From NCBI RefSeq assembly GCF_030272615.1, contig NC_081407.1, positions 265,360,574 to 265,424,573 of the forward strand: 64,000 bases of DNA, in the 5' to 3' direction. The translations under genes were made by a program, and so were the position numbers. Below are positions 1 to 12,155 of this stretch, piece by piece. This DNA is from Cryptomeria japonica (taxonomy: Eukaryota > Streptophyta > Pinopsida > Cupressales > Cupressaceae). Each line of letters opens with the position of its first letter. Position 1 is the stretch's first letter. The notes beneath the pieces are model-generated. The model was given only the letters and a program-made list of their open reading frames with translations, made no database searches and was not told where the DNA came from.

Positions 1-179
1 AAAGAAAACTCAATTACCCTTAAAAGCTAGTATAAGAATATCACATAGTTAGGCTTAAATATCTAGAGGGTATTTACTAATTTTTCCTATGATACAGAGT
101 GGATTAAGATCATTTTAAGTTGCATTCATGGGGATACAATGTACTTAGACAAATCCTATTAAATTACAAAGGATGATAT

Positions 180-1371
180 TAGGGGGCTTTGACCAATTTA
201 TGTGTGAATGGTACCCTACCAATAAAGATATCCGTGAAGAATGGTATAATTTCAGAATTAACTAGTTCAAGGTGGGATGGAAGAGCAATGAACGTAGAAG
301 ATATCAAGGATCCAAGAGTAAATTATGAAACCAAAGGGATAGCTTACAAGGTTTACTTTTAGATCTAAGAGGATTCTACAACTGCCATTGCAATTCATAT
401 TGCATTCAAGATGATGGTTTGCAGAGAACGCTTTGATTTGTAAGAGTTGATGTTGACATGGCTAATGGAGAACCTAGAAAAGATGATGAAAAGTAAGTAT
501 ACATTTAAATATGGCTCTTGGATTATTTTCCTTTCTTTTATGTATACTAATGAGCTTCCTAGAAGAGACAATTATGTGTGGGATAACAAGGCTCAAATAA
601 GATAGTATGTTAGGGGTTTTAGTTCGGATGATAAATCATATAGAAATTTTGGTGGCTGGTTTAAATATTTTCATATAACAATGCAAGAGAAGAATAGTTT
701 TTCTCTTGACTTGGTCCTAATTTACAAGGACTCGTTTACCTTTTTGGTAAGCAGAGACAATTCATATATTATGGCTATTCAACCAAGGATTGTATGGATT
801 CCAGAACTTCTATATGAAGTCTCTGAAGAACTAGCTGAAGCCAAGATTGTAGAAATAAATGGATTGGAAAGAGACCCTAATGAATACCTCTTCAAAATTG
901 TTGAGGAAATTGAAGCAAATTTGATAAATGAAATGTCCAACAAGGGACTTCACGAGAGGATGAAGAAAATATTCAATAATATGGAGTTTCCTAGAGTTGT
1001 AGACATCTACACACAGACAATGACAAGATTTGTATATGCATCACCTTTGGTGATGCTGAGTTCTGTTGGAACTCCTACTAAGGCTACATCCTGTGAGAAT
1101 AAGGTACCAAGGAAGAAGGAAAAATCACGAAGAAAGCTTAGCATTAAGGAAGAAAAAGTTGAAGAGGTTGAGAGCAGTAGTAAAGAGGAAGTTGAGAAAG
1201 AAAATTTGTTATGTCCTAGGACAAAGAGGACTAAGATGAAAGACATAGAAGAATTTGAATTTGTGCCTCCTACAAAGAAGACAAGAGGAAAGACCCCTGT
1301 CAAAAAGAAGAATGATCCAAATAAGAAGAGTCAAAAGAAAGGAGATAACAAAGAAGAACCAAAGGTAGATC
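180..1371 (+). pseudogene. Late (env-like position) ORF of the outer Sirevirus-type element, 5' part, broken
   Basis: One frame stays mostly coding-like from about 180 to 1371 with a few stops; the last uninterrupted part starts at the Met at 681 (233 codons). The end of that part is strongly charged, with Lys/Glu-rich stretches (for example KKEKSRRKLSIKEEK) that look like disordered or coiled-coil sequence. The frame is cut at 1371 by the insertion of a second retrotransposon and resumes at 14753. The resumed part runs up to polypurine tracts and an LTR, so the ORF occupies the 3'-terminal position that Sireviruses use for an env-like gene. I see no domain that proves an envelope function. 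Stops upstream of 681 show it is dead. A host gene cannot be excluded but the LTR context argues against it. Confidence 0.55.
1367..1371. repeat. Left target-site duplication of the 13.4-kb Copia element
   Basis: AGATC directly precedes the TG of the left LTR; the same five bases follow the CA of the right LTR at 14748-14752. This fixes both ends of the insertion. Confidence 0.9.
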
Positions 1372-4300
1372 TGATGATATGATGAATCAATAAGGATCTG
1401 GTCAACAACTAAGAGGGGAGGGTGAATCACTAGATAGAAAAAAAATTAAACTTTCACCAAACTTAAACCCAACTCATAAACCAATCACTGAACTAACCAG
1501 TTTAGACACTGTACCATAAACTGCAACTGCACTGTCAAGTTTACTAGTTGACTAGAATACCAATATAATAGTGTAACAAATCTGAAACTCACATACCATT
1601 TAACCAAAATATCAAACCACTTTACTAACATTAGTAATAGATCATTTCAGATCACTTCGATCCATCTAAACATATCTAAGTGGCTTTACCAGTTAAACAT
1701 ATTAACCATATCAAAACATATAACCACAAAATCATTCACCACTTGACACGATAATTTTTGACGTGGAAACCCAAATGGGAAAAACCTACGGTGGGGATGA
1801 ATACCCACAAGTATTTTGAACCCTTTTGAATTTTTCCCTATTAGGAGCCAAGCCTTGTTAGAAGCTTTACAAAAATGTCCTGTTAGGAACAGATCCGGTT
1901 AAGGACCACCCAATTAAGGGATTGACTACAATACCCTGGTAAAGGCAATACCTTGTTAGGAGTAACCTCGATAGAGGATTTCAAATCCAAGCTAATGGAT
2001 CACTTGGTTAGAGGATTTGAAAAGCACCAAGCCTGTTAAAGCTTACCCGATTAAGGGATTTAACTGTTGTAATTATTAGAGAACAACAAGGTCTTTGTTG
2101 ATCTGGTAATAGCACTTCTCTACTTAATCAAATCTGTTTATGCTCTTATCTGCCTTCACACATTCTGCAGATACTCCTTCTGGTTCGACAATAAATCACA
2201 CTACCACACTTAACCAAATTGCCAACACAATTACAAACAACTCATCGACCTTAAAAAAAATACAATAGGTCTTTAACACATCACAAAACCTAAGATCTCA
2301 TAGAGATTACAAACATATCGATTCAAACATGACCATTGGATTACATAGCAATCAGTTTTACATTGTTCAAGACAACTTCGACCACTCCTGGATCACCGTA
2401 CATTGGATCTTGTAGCTCATCACACATTATTTACTTCATGCTATGAATTTTCTCATTCCCAAGATAAAACAGTTATCTCTACACGTCAAAACCACTTTGA
2501 AACTCATCACGTGCAACATGCATACATGGCATAATCATCTTCCATCACCATTCGATCATAGATCAACACAATCGATTTACCAAGGTCCATCAGTTAGGGT
2601 TTGGCATATCAATAGGTTAAGGTTACTAGTTGATCACTCTGCTTCAAATAACAATACCGGTTTCCTTCACTGCTCAACTTCGGTTGCATTACTGCATCAC
2701 TACCGGTTGCAATACAACTCCATTATCAGTTGCTAATGACATCAATGATGTAATGCCCCTACCCTAGTCGGACTTGTAAAACCTGTTTGACCTTGGTTGA
2801 CTTCCTATGTGGCATTCTTGAATGGTAGGTTAACCGTGATGCAATGTGTAGTTTAGACAATATAATTGATTGTGCATACCTATTATTGTTCTTTTGCATC
2901 GATGCTTGTGTAAACGTAATTGTTTCCTAACTCTTGTGGTAAATCTTGAGCTAACGCCTTCATTGAATATGTATATGTATATGTATGCTTGCGTGATTCA
3001 TGGGTGCAGGAGATTGCAGGTACAACACCATCTAGGGTGAGGTTCATCTCCTTTGGGATTTGCAAGGTTGAGTATACCTCCTCCATCCTCAGAATTCAGA
3101 TTTGGGGGTCATAAAACTCTCATCTTGCCTTAGCCATGGTCAGGTGAGCGTCGTGTGTGGTTCGTGGGGCTTTCTTTTCATTGGGTTGCGTGTCGTGAGA
3201 TTTGGTGGACTTCCTCGGTTTGTGTGCCTTGCGCGAGGTAAGTGAAGTTTGTTATCCTAAGTATTTAGTTCAATTTAATGTGTGGATGTACGCATTTGTA
3301 AATCAGAAATTTAAAATAGGTGGTTTTCTTTTATATGATTAATCGTTAATTTAAAGAGATCGCTTTAATAATTATTGTAGCAAGCTTAAAGTATTTAACT
3401 TGGATTAATGTGCTCATTTACGCATTTGTAGTTGAGAAAATTAGAATAAATAGATCTCCTTCATGAGAATAGTCATTTATTAAAAAGGTTGTTTTATTAT
3501 GTTATAGCGAGTTAATTTAATAGTTAATTTTAATAATAACGAATTTAATGAGTTATGCGTTTTAGAAAGGAAAGATTTAAAGTCATTTGGGAAATAGAAA
3601 TAAATTAATCATATTCGCATTTTGGAAGAGAAAAGGGTAAATTTTATTATTTAAAGAAAATTACTCTTTTTACTTGTAAAGTTGATATAGTATTAAGGAT
3701 TGATTTTTGGAAATTTAAATTTATTTAAATACCTCACCCTTGTTAAAAGTTCAAAATATAAATGTAGGCCTAAATTGATATTGAGAGATTAAAATTAGAA
3801 TTAAATAAGAAATAGAAGCATGTTAATTTTAATTAGAATAAAACAAGTTAGATTTATTGTGTAGTGGAAAATAATGATTTCCATTTTCATGTTTCTTTTA
3901 TTTTCAAAAAAAAAAAAAATGCTTAAATTCGAAATTGAAAATTAGGGCAAAAAGGAGGTTTCTCATTTAACCTAGTTTTTGAATATTTTGGGGGGTTCTT
4001 TTTTTTGGTCATCCTTTTTGGGAAAAGAAAAATGGTTTTTGGAAGAGAGATTGGGGATTTTGGACAAAAGATGGAGTTTTAGAGCAGCAGATTTGGGGGC
4101 TCATCATCAAAATCCTTCCAGGAAAGCTTGTTGAGGTAGGAATCTCTTTTATCGATTTGTTTAAGTTGTTTTTAACCAAAAAAAAAGGAAAGAAAAGGGG
4201 CTTGTATGTTGTTCTTGCAATTTTGGTTTTCAGATTGTCCATTGTTTGCCCATGAGTAAGTTTCTTTGTAGAAAAATTGTTAAAGATTAGTTTTGTTGGA

Positions 4301-4712
4301 TCTTGGTGTGAGAAGAGAGTTTCCTTGTGCCAAAGATTTGCTTAATGGGAGGGTTATTCAACAATTTTCTTCTATTATTTTGAAACCCTTGACATTCAAA
4401 AAAAAAGGGAAGAGAAATGGCTGTGACTGTGATTGTTTTCAAAAAATGGGGTTTGCTGGAAAATGTTTTAAGTATGTATTTCAGACTGTGTGTTTTGGTG
4501 AGTTATTCATCCTTTTTTTTTAATAAGTAAAAATAATTTTTATGAGAATATTACTTGACTGGGAAATCTGTGACTGCACATTTTGGCAATCTAGTTTTGG
4601 TCTGATATTGTTTTGTTTTTAAAAAGAAAAAAAAAATTTAAAAAGAAAAAAAAATTTAGTTCAACCCCCCCCCCCCATGCTGTTGGAAGGTAACATGCTA
4701 CCCAGGGCAGCA

Positions 4713-4829
4713 CTGCTACCAGTTGGTAGCAGCGCTACCATTGGTAGTGAACTGCTACCAAATGGTAGCAGTGCTACCAAAGGTAGCGGCCTGCTACCAT
4801 TTGGTAGCAGCGCTACCAATGGTAGCATG
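4713..4829. repeat. Three tandem 39-bp units built of GGTAGC/GCTACC palindromes
   Basis: CTGCTACC recurs at 4713, 4752 and 4791 with exact 39-bp spacing. Each unit holds two back-to-back inverted repeats (CTGCTACCA facing TGGTAGCAG, then GCTACC facing GGTAGC). The tract is GC-rich within an AT-rich insertion and follows a run of C at 4667-4677. Confidence 0.9.
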
Positions 4830-4845
4830 GGCTACCAAGGGGGCC

Positions 4846-4863
4846 CACGTGGGGGTCCACGTG
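4846..4863. promoter_or_regulatory. Two G-box (CACGTG) motifs 12 bp apart
   Basis: CACGTG occurs at 4846-4851 and 4858-4863, immediately after the palindromic minisatellite. G-boxes are bound by plant bHLH and bZIP factors. Placement in an LTR-type insertion suggests an enhancer, but activity is not shown. Confidence 0.4.
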
Positions 4864-7180
4864 GGTAACCCCAATTTAATTTTTATTTTTTTTAAATTTT
4901 TTTTAGTTAATTAGTTTTATTTATTTTATTTTATTTTTAAAAAAAAGGGGGCAAAAACAATAAATTAATGATATGTTAGTAAAAAATAATAATAATAATA
5001 ATGAATTTAAATGGAGTTTTTAATTATTTAAATTTAGTCATTTGCTTCTTTATTTATTTAATATTATTTAAGTTGGGTGTTAAATAATATTTGGAACTTA
5101 GAATATTGATATTTAGATAACCCATATAGTAGTATAAGCGTTTGATACACTCTGATTTATATAAATGGCATTAATAATTATTAATTATAAACTATGGTTA
5201 AATGTGGGTGTTATTTCTAATTGGTAGATATAAATTGAGATTCACGTATACTTGTTTTATATATACGCAAGAGATTTATAAATCATTTGGGGGTGTTTTC
5301 TTTTCATTTCAAAGGTTCCTTTTTTAGTATATTTTCTTTAATTAGGGTATAGTTGTGTTGCTAGAGCGGGGTACTAGTGTTTAGTTCTAGACCAATATGT
5401 CAGTGATGTTTATCTAAGGATTAAGTAATATATATGGACGAGTGATGCTCATTATGTGAACTTGGTTGGAAAACTTGTAGAGTTGTAATTACTGACCGAA
5501 GTGGTCGTTTGTATTATGGTTGTGTTCGCCTAAAAGGCTGGAATGTATATGTCATGTAACTTATGTAACCCTAAATAAATTTTATTGGTAGAAGGGTCTT
5601 GCAGTTGAGCAGACCCGGAGATGTAGCCCCTTAGGGGTGAACTCCGAGATCATATCTGTGTTATGCGATGTTTAGCTTCCTTTGCTTCATGCTTTAAGTT
5701 ATCATGTATGGTTGTTATCTTGTATAAGCGTATGATGGGAAATTAATGAATTTAAATCAAAGTACATAAAATTATTCATCTTGATAAATGTAGTAATCAG
5801 GTTCATAAAACATTGTAAGTTTGATTATGGAAAAGAATTTGGTTTATGTTAATTAAAGGAAATAATGGTGGAAAGAATCTCATTAGGATACCATTATTGT
5901 TTTAGCTAGATATAAGTTGGTAAATTGACCGAATGTGAATGGAAAACAAAGTTAGAATTAATGTTGTAATTTTCCAAGTTGAAATCTAAAGGATGAACAC
6001 CATATAGATATCTACCTTTTTACCTTAGTAAATGAGTATCGCCATGTTAATTACATTTCGCTTTATCAGATAAATTTACTTAGTTGTTTATGTTTTAATC
6101 TTAACAAATAATCTTTATCAGATTAATTTTATACAAAGGGTGAACTCAGCTATTTATCCATAATTATATCTCTAATAAAAGAATCTCTTTATGATTGCTA
6201 AAATTGAATTGAAAAAGGAAGGATTCAATTAGTTGTTTATACCTCAATCTTAGTAAATGTATCTTTTCATATAAACTTCATTTAACTAAAAGGAGTGACA
6301 TGCAACAAGATAGTTATATTCTAATCCTAATGGAAGAATGTCACTATGAACTTGTATTTTAATCCTTTAATGATGAATATCATCTTGCTAACTATATTTA
6401 AATTTAAAGGAATAACTCATGTGTTCCTAATACATTTTCACCTTAATGAATTTTAGTCCTTCTATTAGCATTATTAAAACTTCAATGAATGAACCCTATG
6501 GCTAATTGCATTATATCCTCCATCAAGAAACTACGACTCATTAGTTGGTTATGCTTGAAATCAAATGAAGGGACCTCTCTCTATTAATGGAAGTTTAATC
6601 CTTAAGGGACGAATCTCATCTTATTAACCATACTTTTAATATTTAAGGAATAGATCAAATGTGGGTGGTTATCATAAAACCAAATGAATGAACTTCGTAT
6701 ATTAATCGCATTGAACCTTATGGGTGGCCTCTTAGTTTAATTATGTTTTAAAGTGCATTGAGTAAGTCACCTCATGATGGCCCCCTAACCACCCAAAGTA
6801 AATGAACGCTTCCTAAAATTCTAAGATGTCATATCATTGAACATATATATAATCATGTCTTATGCATTATCTCGTAATTAAGATATCCAGCTTATTGGAT
6901 CAATTGACGCAAGTTGAGTTAGGTGTAAGGTACGTAATCACATTGGGAAACTCCTTAGGTTCGTTTAGTCTTCCGCTGTGTTATCTAAGTTTTCAGATAA
7001 CTCCAAATTATCTTAATGTGGTAACTTATTATTAACGCTCATAATTATCATTATTAAAAAATATATATATTTACACTCTATTCGAGTGTTTTTTAACTTA
7101 AACCCTTAGGGGTTTCCTGGCGGGGCATTACAAATGACAACACTATACTTCATTAATTCAATCTTCATGCAATGCCAACA

Positions 7181-7196
7181 ATCTCCCCCTTTGGCA
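7181..7196 (-). other. Polypurine tract next to the 3' LTR
   Basis: On the - strand the purine run GCCAAAGGGGGAGAT ends directly at the LTR start TGTTGGCATTG. Similar tracts lie upstream at about 7383-7406 (CAAAGGGGGAG) and about 7463-7470. Multiple tracts of this kind are described for Sireviruses. Confidence 0.8.
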
Positions 7197-7548
7197 TTGA
7201 TGGCAATACAAATATCATTACCTTTTGATTGTGATGATTGAGAGTAATGCACATACACAGGTATAGGAATCCTAGTTTACATTTTTCCATGTACTCTCCT
7301 TCAATTGTATCTCCATGTCTTCGGTTGGTAACTGGCTATCAATCATATACAGTTTTTCTCCCTATCAATCATATAGTTCTTCTCCCCCTTTGACAATAAT
7401 GCCAAAGTGAATACCAATAACAACTGGTAATCATTCCACGCTTCACTGATCTGCAACTAGCTACTCCCCCTGTGGAGTAGCTCCACTCTACACCAATCCT
7501 ACTCCAACATGTTCAATAAGATTCGGGATTGATTTCTTCCACATCATC

Positions 7549-8842
7549 TTAATTGACCTCATGTAGGGATGCAACCCCTATCTGACCTCTAATATACTCA
7601 AAAGTAGCCTTAAGCAGAGGTTTAGTAAAGATATATGCAAGTTGTTCCTTAGTAGATACATGCTCCAGTAAGACATCTTTACTCTGCACTTTTTCTCTTA
7701 AGAAATGATACTTCATCTCAATATGCTTGGTTCTAGCATGCAAAACCGGGTTCTTTGAAATGTTTATTGTACTGGTGTTATCACAGAAAATCCTTATCGG
7801 TTCTAAGATCTTCAAGTTGAAACCTTCCAGAATATGTTTCATCCAGATTGCCTAGGTACAATTCATATATGCTGCAACATATTCAACTTCCGTAGTTGAC
7901 TATGATATACAACTTTGTTTCTTGCTGCTCCAAGACACAAGCCTTCCTCCAAGAAAGAATGCTCCTCCGGTTGTACTCTTCCTATTATCAACATTTCCTG
8001 CCCAGTCTACATCTGTATAGACTTTCAAATCAAAGTTACCTGCATATGGATACGATAATCCATAATCAATTGTGCCTTTCAGATATCTAAAAATTATTTT
8101 AGTTGCTACCATGTGTGTCTCCTTCGGGCTCTTTTGAAATCTAGCAACTAATCCAACTACATGAGCAATATTCGGTCTGTTGTGAACAACATAATGCAGT
8201 TCCCTTATCATAGACCTGCACTCCTTTTCATCCACTAATGCATAATCATCATCCTTAGACAATTTACAACCTATAACCATTGGTGTTCCAACTAGTTTGC
8301 AGTCTCCCATTCCAAATGTCTTCAATACTTCTTTCACATATTTGGAGTGTGTGATAAAAATACCATTCTTCATCTGTTGAATTTGCAAACCTATAAAGAA
8401 TTTTATCTCTCCTACCAGAGACATCTCAAATTCACTTTTCATCTTATTTGCAAAGTCATCACACATATCAGCATTGCCTCCAAAAATGAACATCCACAAA
8501 TACATCACTAACCAGTATCTTATCTCCTTCAGTCTTGAGATATATATTGTTGTCTTCACTGGTTCTCTGAAAACCTATCTTCACCAAGTGAAAATTTTGT
8601 CTTTCATACCATGCCCTAGGTGCTTGCTTCAAACCATATAGTGTCTTGTGTAGTTTGCACACCATATCATTTTCTTCAGTCAAAGCATAACTATCTGGCT
8701 GTTCAACGTAGACTTCCTCTTCCAGTATTCCACTGAGAAATTTTGACTTCACATCCATCTGATATACCTTGAATCCTTTATATGCTGAAAATGCAAGTAG
8801 ATTCCTAACACCTTCCAATCTTGCAACTGGTGCAAATGTCCC
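7549..8842 (-). pseudogene. Copia reverse transcriptase C-terminal part and RNase H, frameshifted
   Basis: Three open pieces on the - strand (8857-8468, 8559-7900, 7842-7549) together carry Copia RT and RNase H signatures. These are TFAPVARLEG at the RT start, QMDVKSKFL, LYGLKQAPRAWYE, then VYTDVDWAGNVDNRKSTTGG and RTKHIEMKYHFLREK in RNase H. The usual catalytic YVDD box is not intact where the frames change near 8470-8560. Frameshifts near 8500 and 7870 and the inserted LTR at its 5' side make it inactive. Its role in a live element is cDNA synthesis and template RNA removal. Confidence 0.9.
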
Positions 8843-10445
8843 CATTGGCATTGACAAAACTAGTTAATCCAGAGAACCGGTATATGCGCTGATATTTGTC
8901 ATTGATGTCTAACACTGACCGGTGGAGTGGTATCGGTGGAATGGTGTATCTCAGTTGTAAAAGTGATAACTTGTAAATACATGGAAACAACATAAGAGAC
9001 AGATGACCAAGGTTCAATCAGCTCAAGAGAAGACAGACTAAGCTAACTGGTCTGTCACTCAAGAAGATCGGTGTTGAGGTCAGGTCTTCAGGTTGGTCAT
9101 TCTCATGATGATGATAAAGTCACAAAAGGTGACTTAGGAAAGAAGTCTTGAGGTTGTATGCAAACCAGAACCTAATTGGCAAATAGGATTAGAGACTTGA
9201 TGTAAGCACAGCAAACTGACAATCAAAGGTTGAACCGGTAATGTAGAGCGCAGTGGTATACCAGTACACTGGTGAGGCAGAAGAAAGATAGGTGATCACC
9301 ATAAATCTCGAAGCAGTGATCGGTTATTCAGTTGCGTGACAAAAGGTGAGTTGATGAGCTTATGTCTACACCAAACAAAAGGTTGGTGAAGTCAACTTCA
9401 GTCATCATGCAATTAAGCCATGATTACTTGCAGATTTTCTGGTTCGCATTTATAAGACTGAACCCAACCCACAAGTCACTATTTTGGGGGGATGTGATGG
9501 CAGAATTGGTTGAGTAGTTGGCAAAACTGTTGCATGGCATGCAGAGCAAGAGTGGGAAGATTTGAATTCTAAATCTATCTAAATCTATGATTGCTTTGAT
9601 TGAGGAAACACTTGAAGGTGACGGCAGAAAATGTATAAAGTATTTTTGAGTTCATTCAAAAATTCTTGATTGTAAAATTTGCAAAGAGCAGATCCTATAG
9701 AAGGCGATCCAAAGTGTAGAGTAGAGTGAGAGGAAGTGCTAAAAGATTTAGCAGAGCAGAGAGTATAAGAGGTAGATCGACAAAGTGCAGAGTCAAGGGT
9801 CAGAGGACCGACAGAGTGCAGAGTCGAGGATCAAAGGACCGGCAAAGTGTAGAGCCAAAAGTATAAGAAGAAAATTGGTGTTGTGCAGAGCAGACACAAC
9901 CGGTGTGGATAGAGTATGATTTTCATTGTGATCTGATCAAGGTATCAGTAGCTACTCCAACAAATCATCCTTCTATTACTTTCTAACCATTGCAACTTAA
10001 ATCCCTTAACTGAGTGGACTTTAACAAGCCCCTTTGTAAAATCCCTTAACCGAGTGACATCTTAATTGATGTTCTTAAGTCCTTTAACTAGGCTACCTTT
10101 AACAGGGTAAAGGCACTAACAGGCCTTAAACAAAATCCCTTAAACGGGTGGCACCTAACAATGTCTTTGTAATCTTCTAACAAGGATGGCTCCTCACCGG
10201 GCGTACTCCAAAAGAGTACAAATTTTGTGAGTTCCTACTCACACCATGGTTTTCTCCCATTTGGGTTTCCATGAGATAAATCTTGGTGTCACTGTATATC
10301 TTTCCATGCATGCATATTCTTCTACAGTAATTATGTGTATTGATGAATATCAAGTTATTGCAGATTTGAGTTAAAAGTTTTAATTGTGAAAAACTGATAA
10401 AGTGTTGATTCACCCCTCCCCTCTCTACATCGGTTGGGACTAACA
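8843..10445 (+). mobile_element. Solo Copia LTR inserted antisense inside the RT gene
   Basis: The RT frame of the host element reads GEDYGET up to 10450 and resumes FAPVAR at 8842, so 1,603 bp have been inserted. The insertion starts CATTGGCATTG, which equals the family start TGTTGGCATTG with the first two bases changed, and ends GGGACTAACA. Flanks GTCCC (8838-8842) and GTCTC (10446-10450) are a 5-bp duplication with one change. It contains LTR-like text such as the ATTCACCCCTCCCCTCTC stretch near its end. It has no coding capacity. It is in the orientation opposite to its host. Confidence 0.8.
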
Positions 10446-10450
10446 GTCTC

Positions 10451-11530
10451 ACCATAGTCTTCACCTTCTTCCTATGCATAAACTTTACATACCAGTCTGG
10501 CTTTATTTCTAAATACTACTCCATCTTCATTCTGTTTATTCCTGAATACCCATTTAGTACCTATTACATTTTTGTTCACCAGTCTGGGTACTAGAGCCAT
10601 GTATTAATCTTCTCAATCTGGTCAAGTTCTTCTTCCATATCCTTTATCCAGTGATCATCTCCAAAATCTCCCTTTGTTGTTCTAGGCTCAATAGTGGAGA
10701 TCATGCAGTAATTCTCTCTTATTCTTCTTCTGGTTAGCACACTAGCATCTTTATCTCCCATAATCTGATCAGGATTATTATGATTGAGTCTAACATACCT
10801 TGGAATAACATGATCATGGTCTTCAGGTTCTTCTTCTTCTTCACTTTCTTCATCTTTTGCGAAATCTACCTATTCAAGTTGAACTTGTGTTGCAGTATTC
10901 ATTTCACCTACTTCTGGCATCACTGGTTCTGGTTCCAAAACCAAAATGTAAGGTTCATCTTCCTCCTTCTCCTTATTGATTTCTCTTGAATCTTCAGGAA
11001 GTCATCTACTCAAACATTATCACTTTCAATGATCTTCTTTGTCCGGTTGTTATAACATTTGTAGGCCTTTTTCTTGGTGGAGTAACCAAGAAATATGTCT
11101 TCATCACTCTTAGCATCAAACTTACCAACATAGTCACCTCTCTTCATAAAACATCTGCTACCAAAAATCTTAAATTAACTAACATTAGGTGATCTACCAT
11201 ACTAGTATTCATAAGGAGTGTTATCCTTACCACTTTTAACCAATATCTGGTTCATTGTGTAGGCAGCAGTGTTGATAGCTTCTCTCCAGAATGTCTTAGC
11301 TACACCTCCTTGTACTAGCATAGTCCTAGCAGCTTCAATAACTGACAGGTTGTTCCATTCAGCTATACAATTATGTTGTGGTGTCCTAGGTGCAAAAATT
11401 TGCCTCTTAATTCCATTGTCTTCACAGTATCTAGTGAATTCCTCTAAAGTAATTCACCACCTTGATCGGTTCTTAAGCACTTAAGATTTATTCCACTTTC
11501 TTTTTCAACTAAGGCTCTGAATGCCTTAAA
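10451..11530 (-). pseudogene. Copia integrase C-terminus and integrase-RT linker, decayed
   Basis: Reverse-strand translation in shifting frames gives integrase C-terminal text and then the segment leading into RT (MEEELDQIEKINTW, FRNKARLVCKVYA, EEGEDYGET), with several stops between. No single open frame longer than about 100 codons remains on this strand; the + strand ORFs here are shadows. Confidence 0.65.
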
Positions 11531-12145
11531 CTAGCTAAAGGATTTTTTTTGGTCCTTCAAGAATGTGACCCACATCATTCTTGAGCAATCATCAATAAAA
11601 ATCATAAAATATCGATCACCTTGAATACTCCTAGTCCTTATTGGTCCACAAAGCTCGGTATGAACCAAGTCTAGCAAATGTTTTGCTGAGAAAGATTTTC
11701 TCTTAAAGGTTGAGGATGTCATATTCCCTAACTGATATTCCTTACATAGATCATTCACCGGTTTGTCCAACTAAGGAAAACCTCTTACTGATTTGGACTC
11801 ACTGACTTTTACAATGTTGTCAAAATTTACATGACAAAATCTCTGATGCCAAAGCCAACTATCTTCTACTTTTGCAATTAAACAATTGTTGACTTTAGAA
11901 CTTAAATGAAACAAGTTACCTTTTCTCTGCTTGTCAGTTACAATAAGTTCACCTTTGCTTCCATGGATTTTGCACATCCCATTCTTGAAATCCGGTGGAT
12001 AACCTCTGTCATTGAGTCGAGCAACACTCAAAAGATTGTGTTTCAATCCTTCAACCCAGTAGACATCATTTGCACTACTCTTTCCATTAAGAGAGATGGT
12101 TCCCTTTCCTTTTACCATGCAAGGTGAGTCATTCCCGAATCTCAC
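11531..12145 (-). pseudogene. Copia GAG-pre-integrase and integrase core, interrupted by a stop
   Basis: Two consecutive open pieces (12145-11771 and 11770-11531) share the same frame and are separated by a single stop. The first has the GAG-pre-integrase signature ending LWHQRFCHVNFDNI, which supplies the zinc-binding His residues. The second has the integrase catalytic start LDLVHTELCGPIRT and FMIFIDDCSRMMWV. The second catalytic Asp region (CLRTDQGGE) lies beyond a further stop, below 11531. Integrase would insert the cDNA; this copy cannot. Confidence 0.85.
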
Positions 12146-12155
12146 AACACCTCCA

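Larger units (their letters stand above)
2749..7132. mobile_element. 4.4-kb non-coding LTR-type insertion (long solo LTR or LARD-like)
   Basis: The insertion begins TGTAATGCCCC and ends GGGGCATTACA, an 11-base terminal inverted repeat of Gypsy-LTR style. It is flanked by the direct duplication AATGA (2744-2748 and 7133-7137), and the interrupted LTR is continuous on either side. I see no gag, pol, primer-binding site or internal LTR copy in 4,384 bp, only AT-rich degenerate repeats and one GC-rich palindromic minisatellite. A solo LTR is the simplest reading; a large non-autonomous element is the alternative. Orientation is not decided. Confidence 0.8.
1372..7180 (-). repeat. 3' LTR of the nested Copia element, split by a 4.4-kb insertion
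   Basis: Sequence at 1372-2748 and 7138-7180 matches the intact LTR at 13342-14747 closely, including the outer ends (TGATGATATG and ATGCCAACA on the + strand). Without the insertion and its duplicated target, the LTR is about 1.42 kb, as against 1,406 bp for the other copy. Confidence 0.9.

Noticed and set aside
1007-1430. Reverse-strand ORFs opposite the charged ORF
   Set aside because: Ser/Leu/Phe-rich shadows of a Lys/Glu-rich frame on the + strand.
4677-4914. ORFs over the GCTACC minisatellite
   Set aside because: Two frames are open only because of the repeat; protein text is simple Gly/Ser/Leu repetition.
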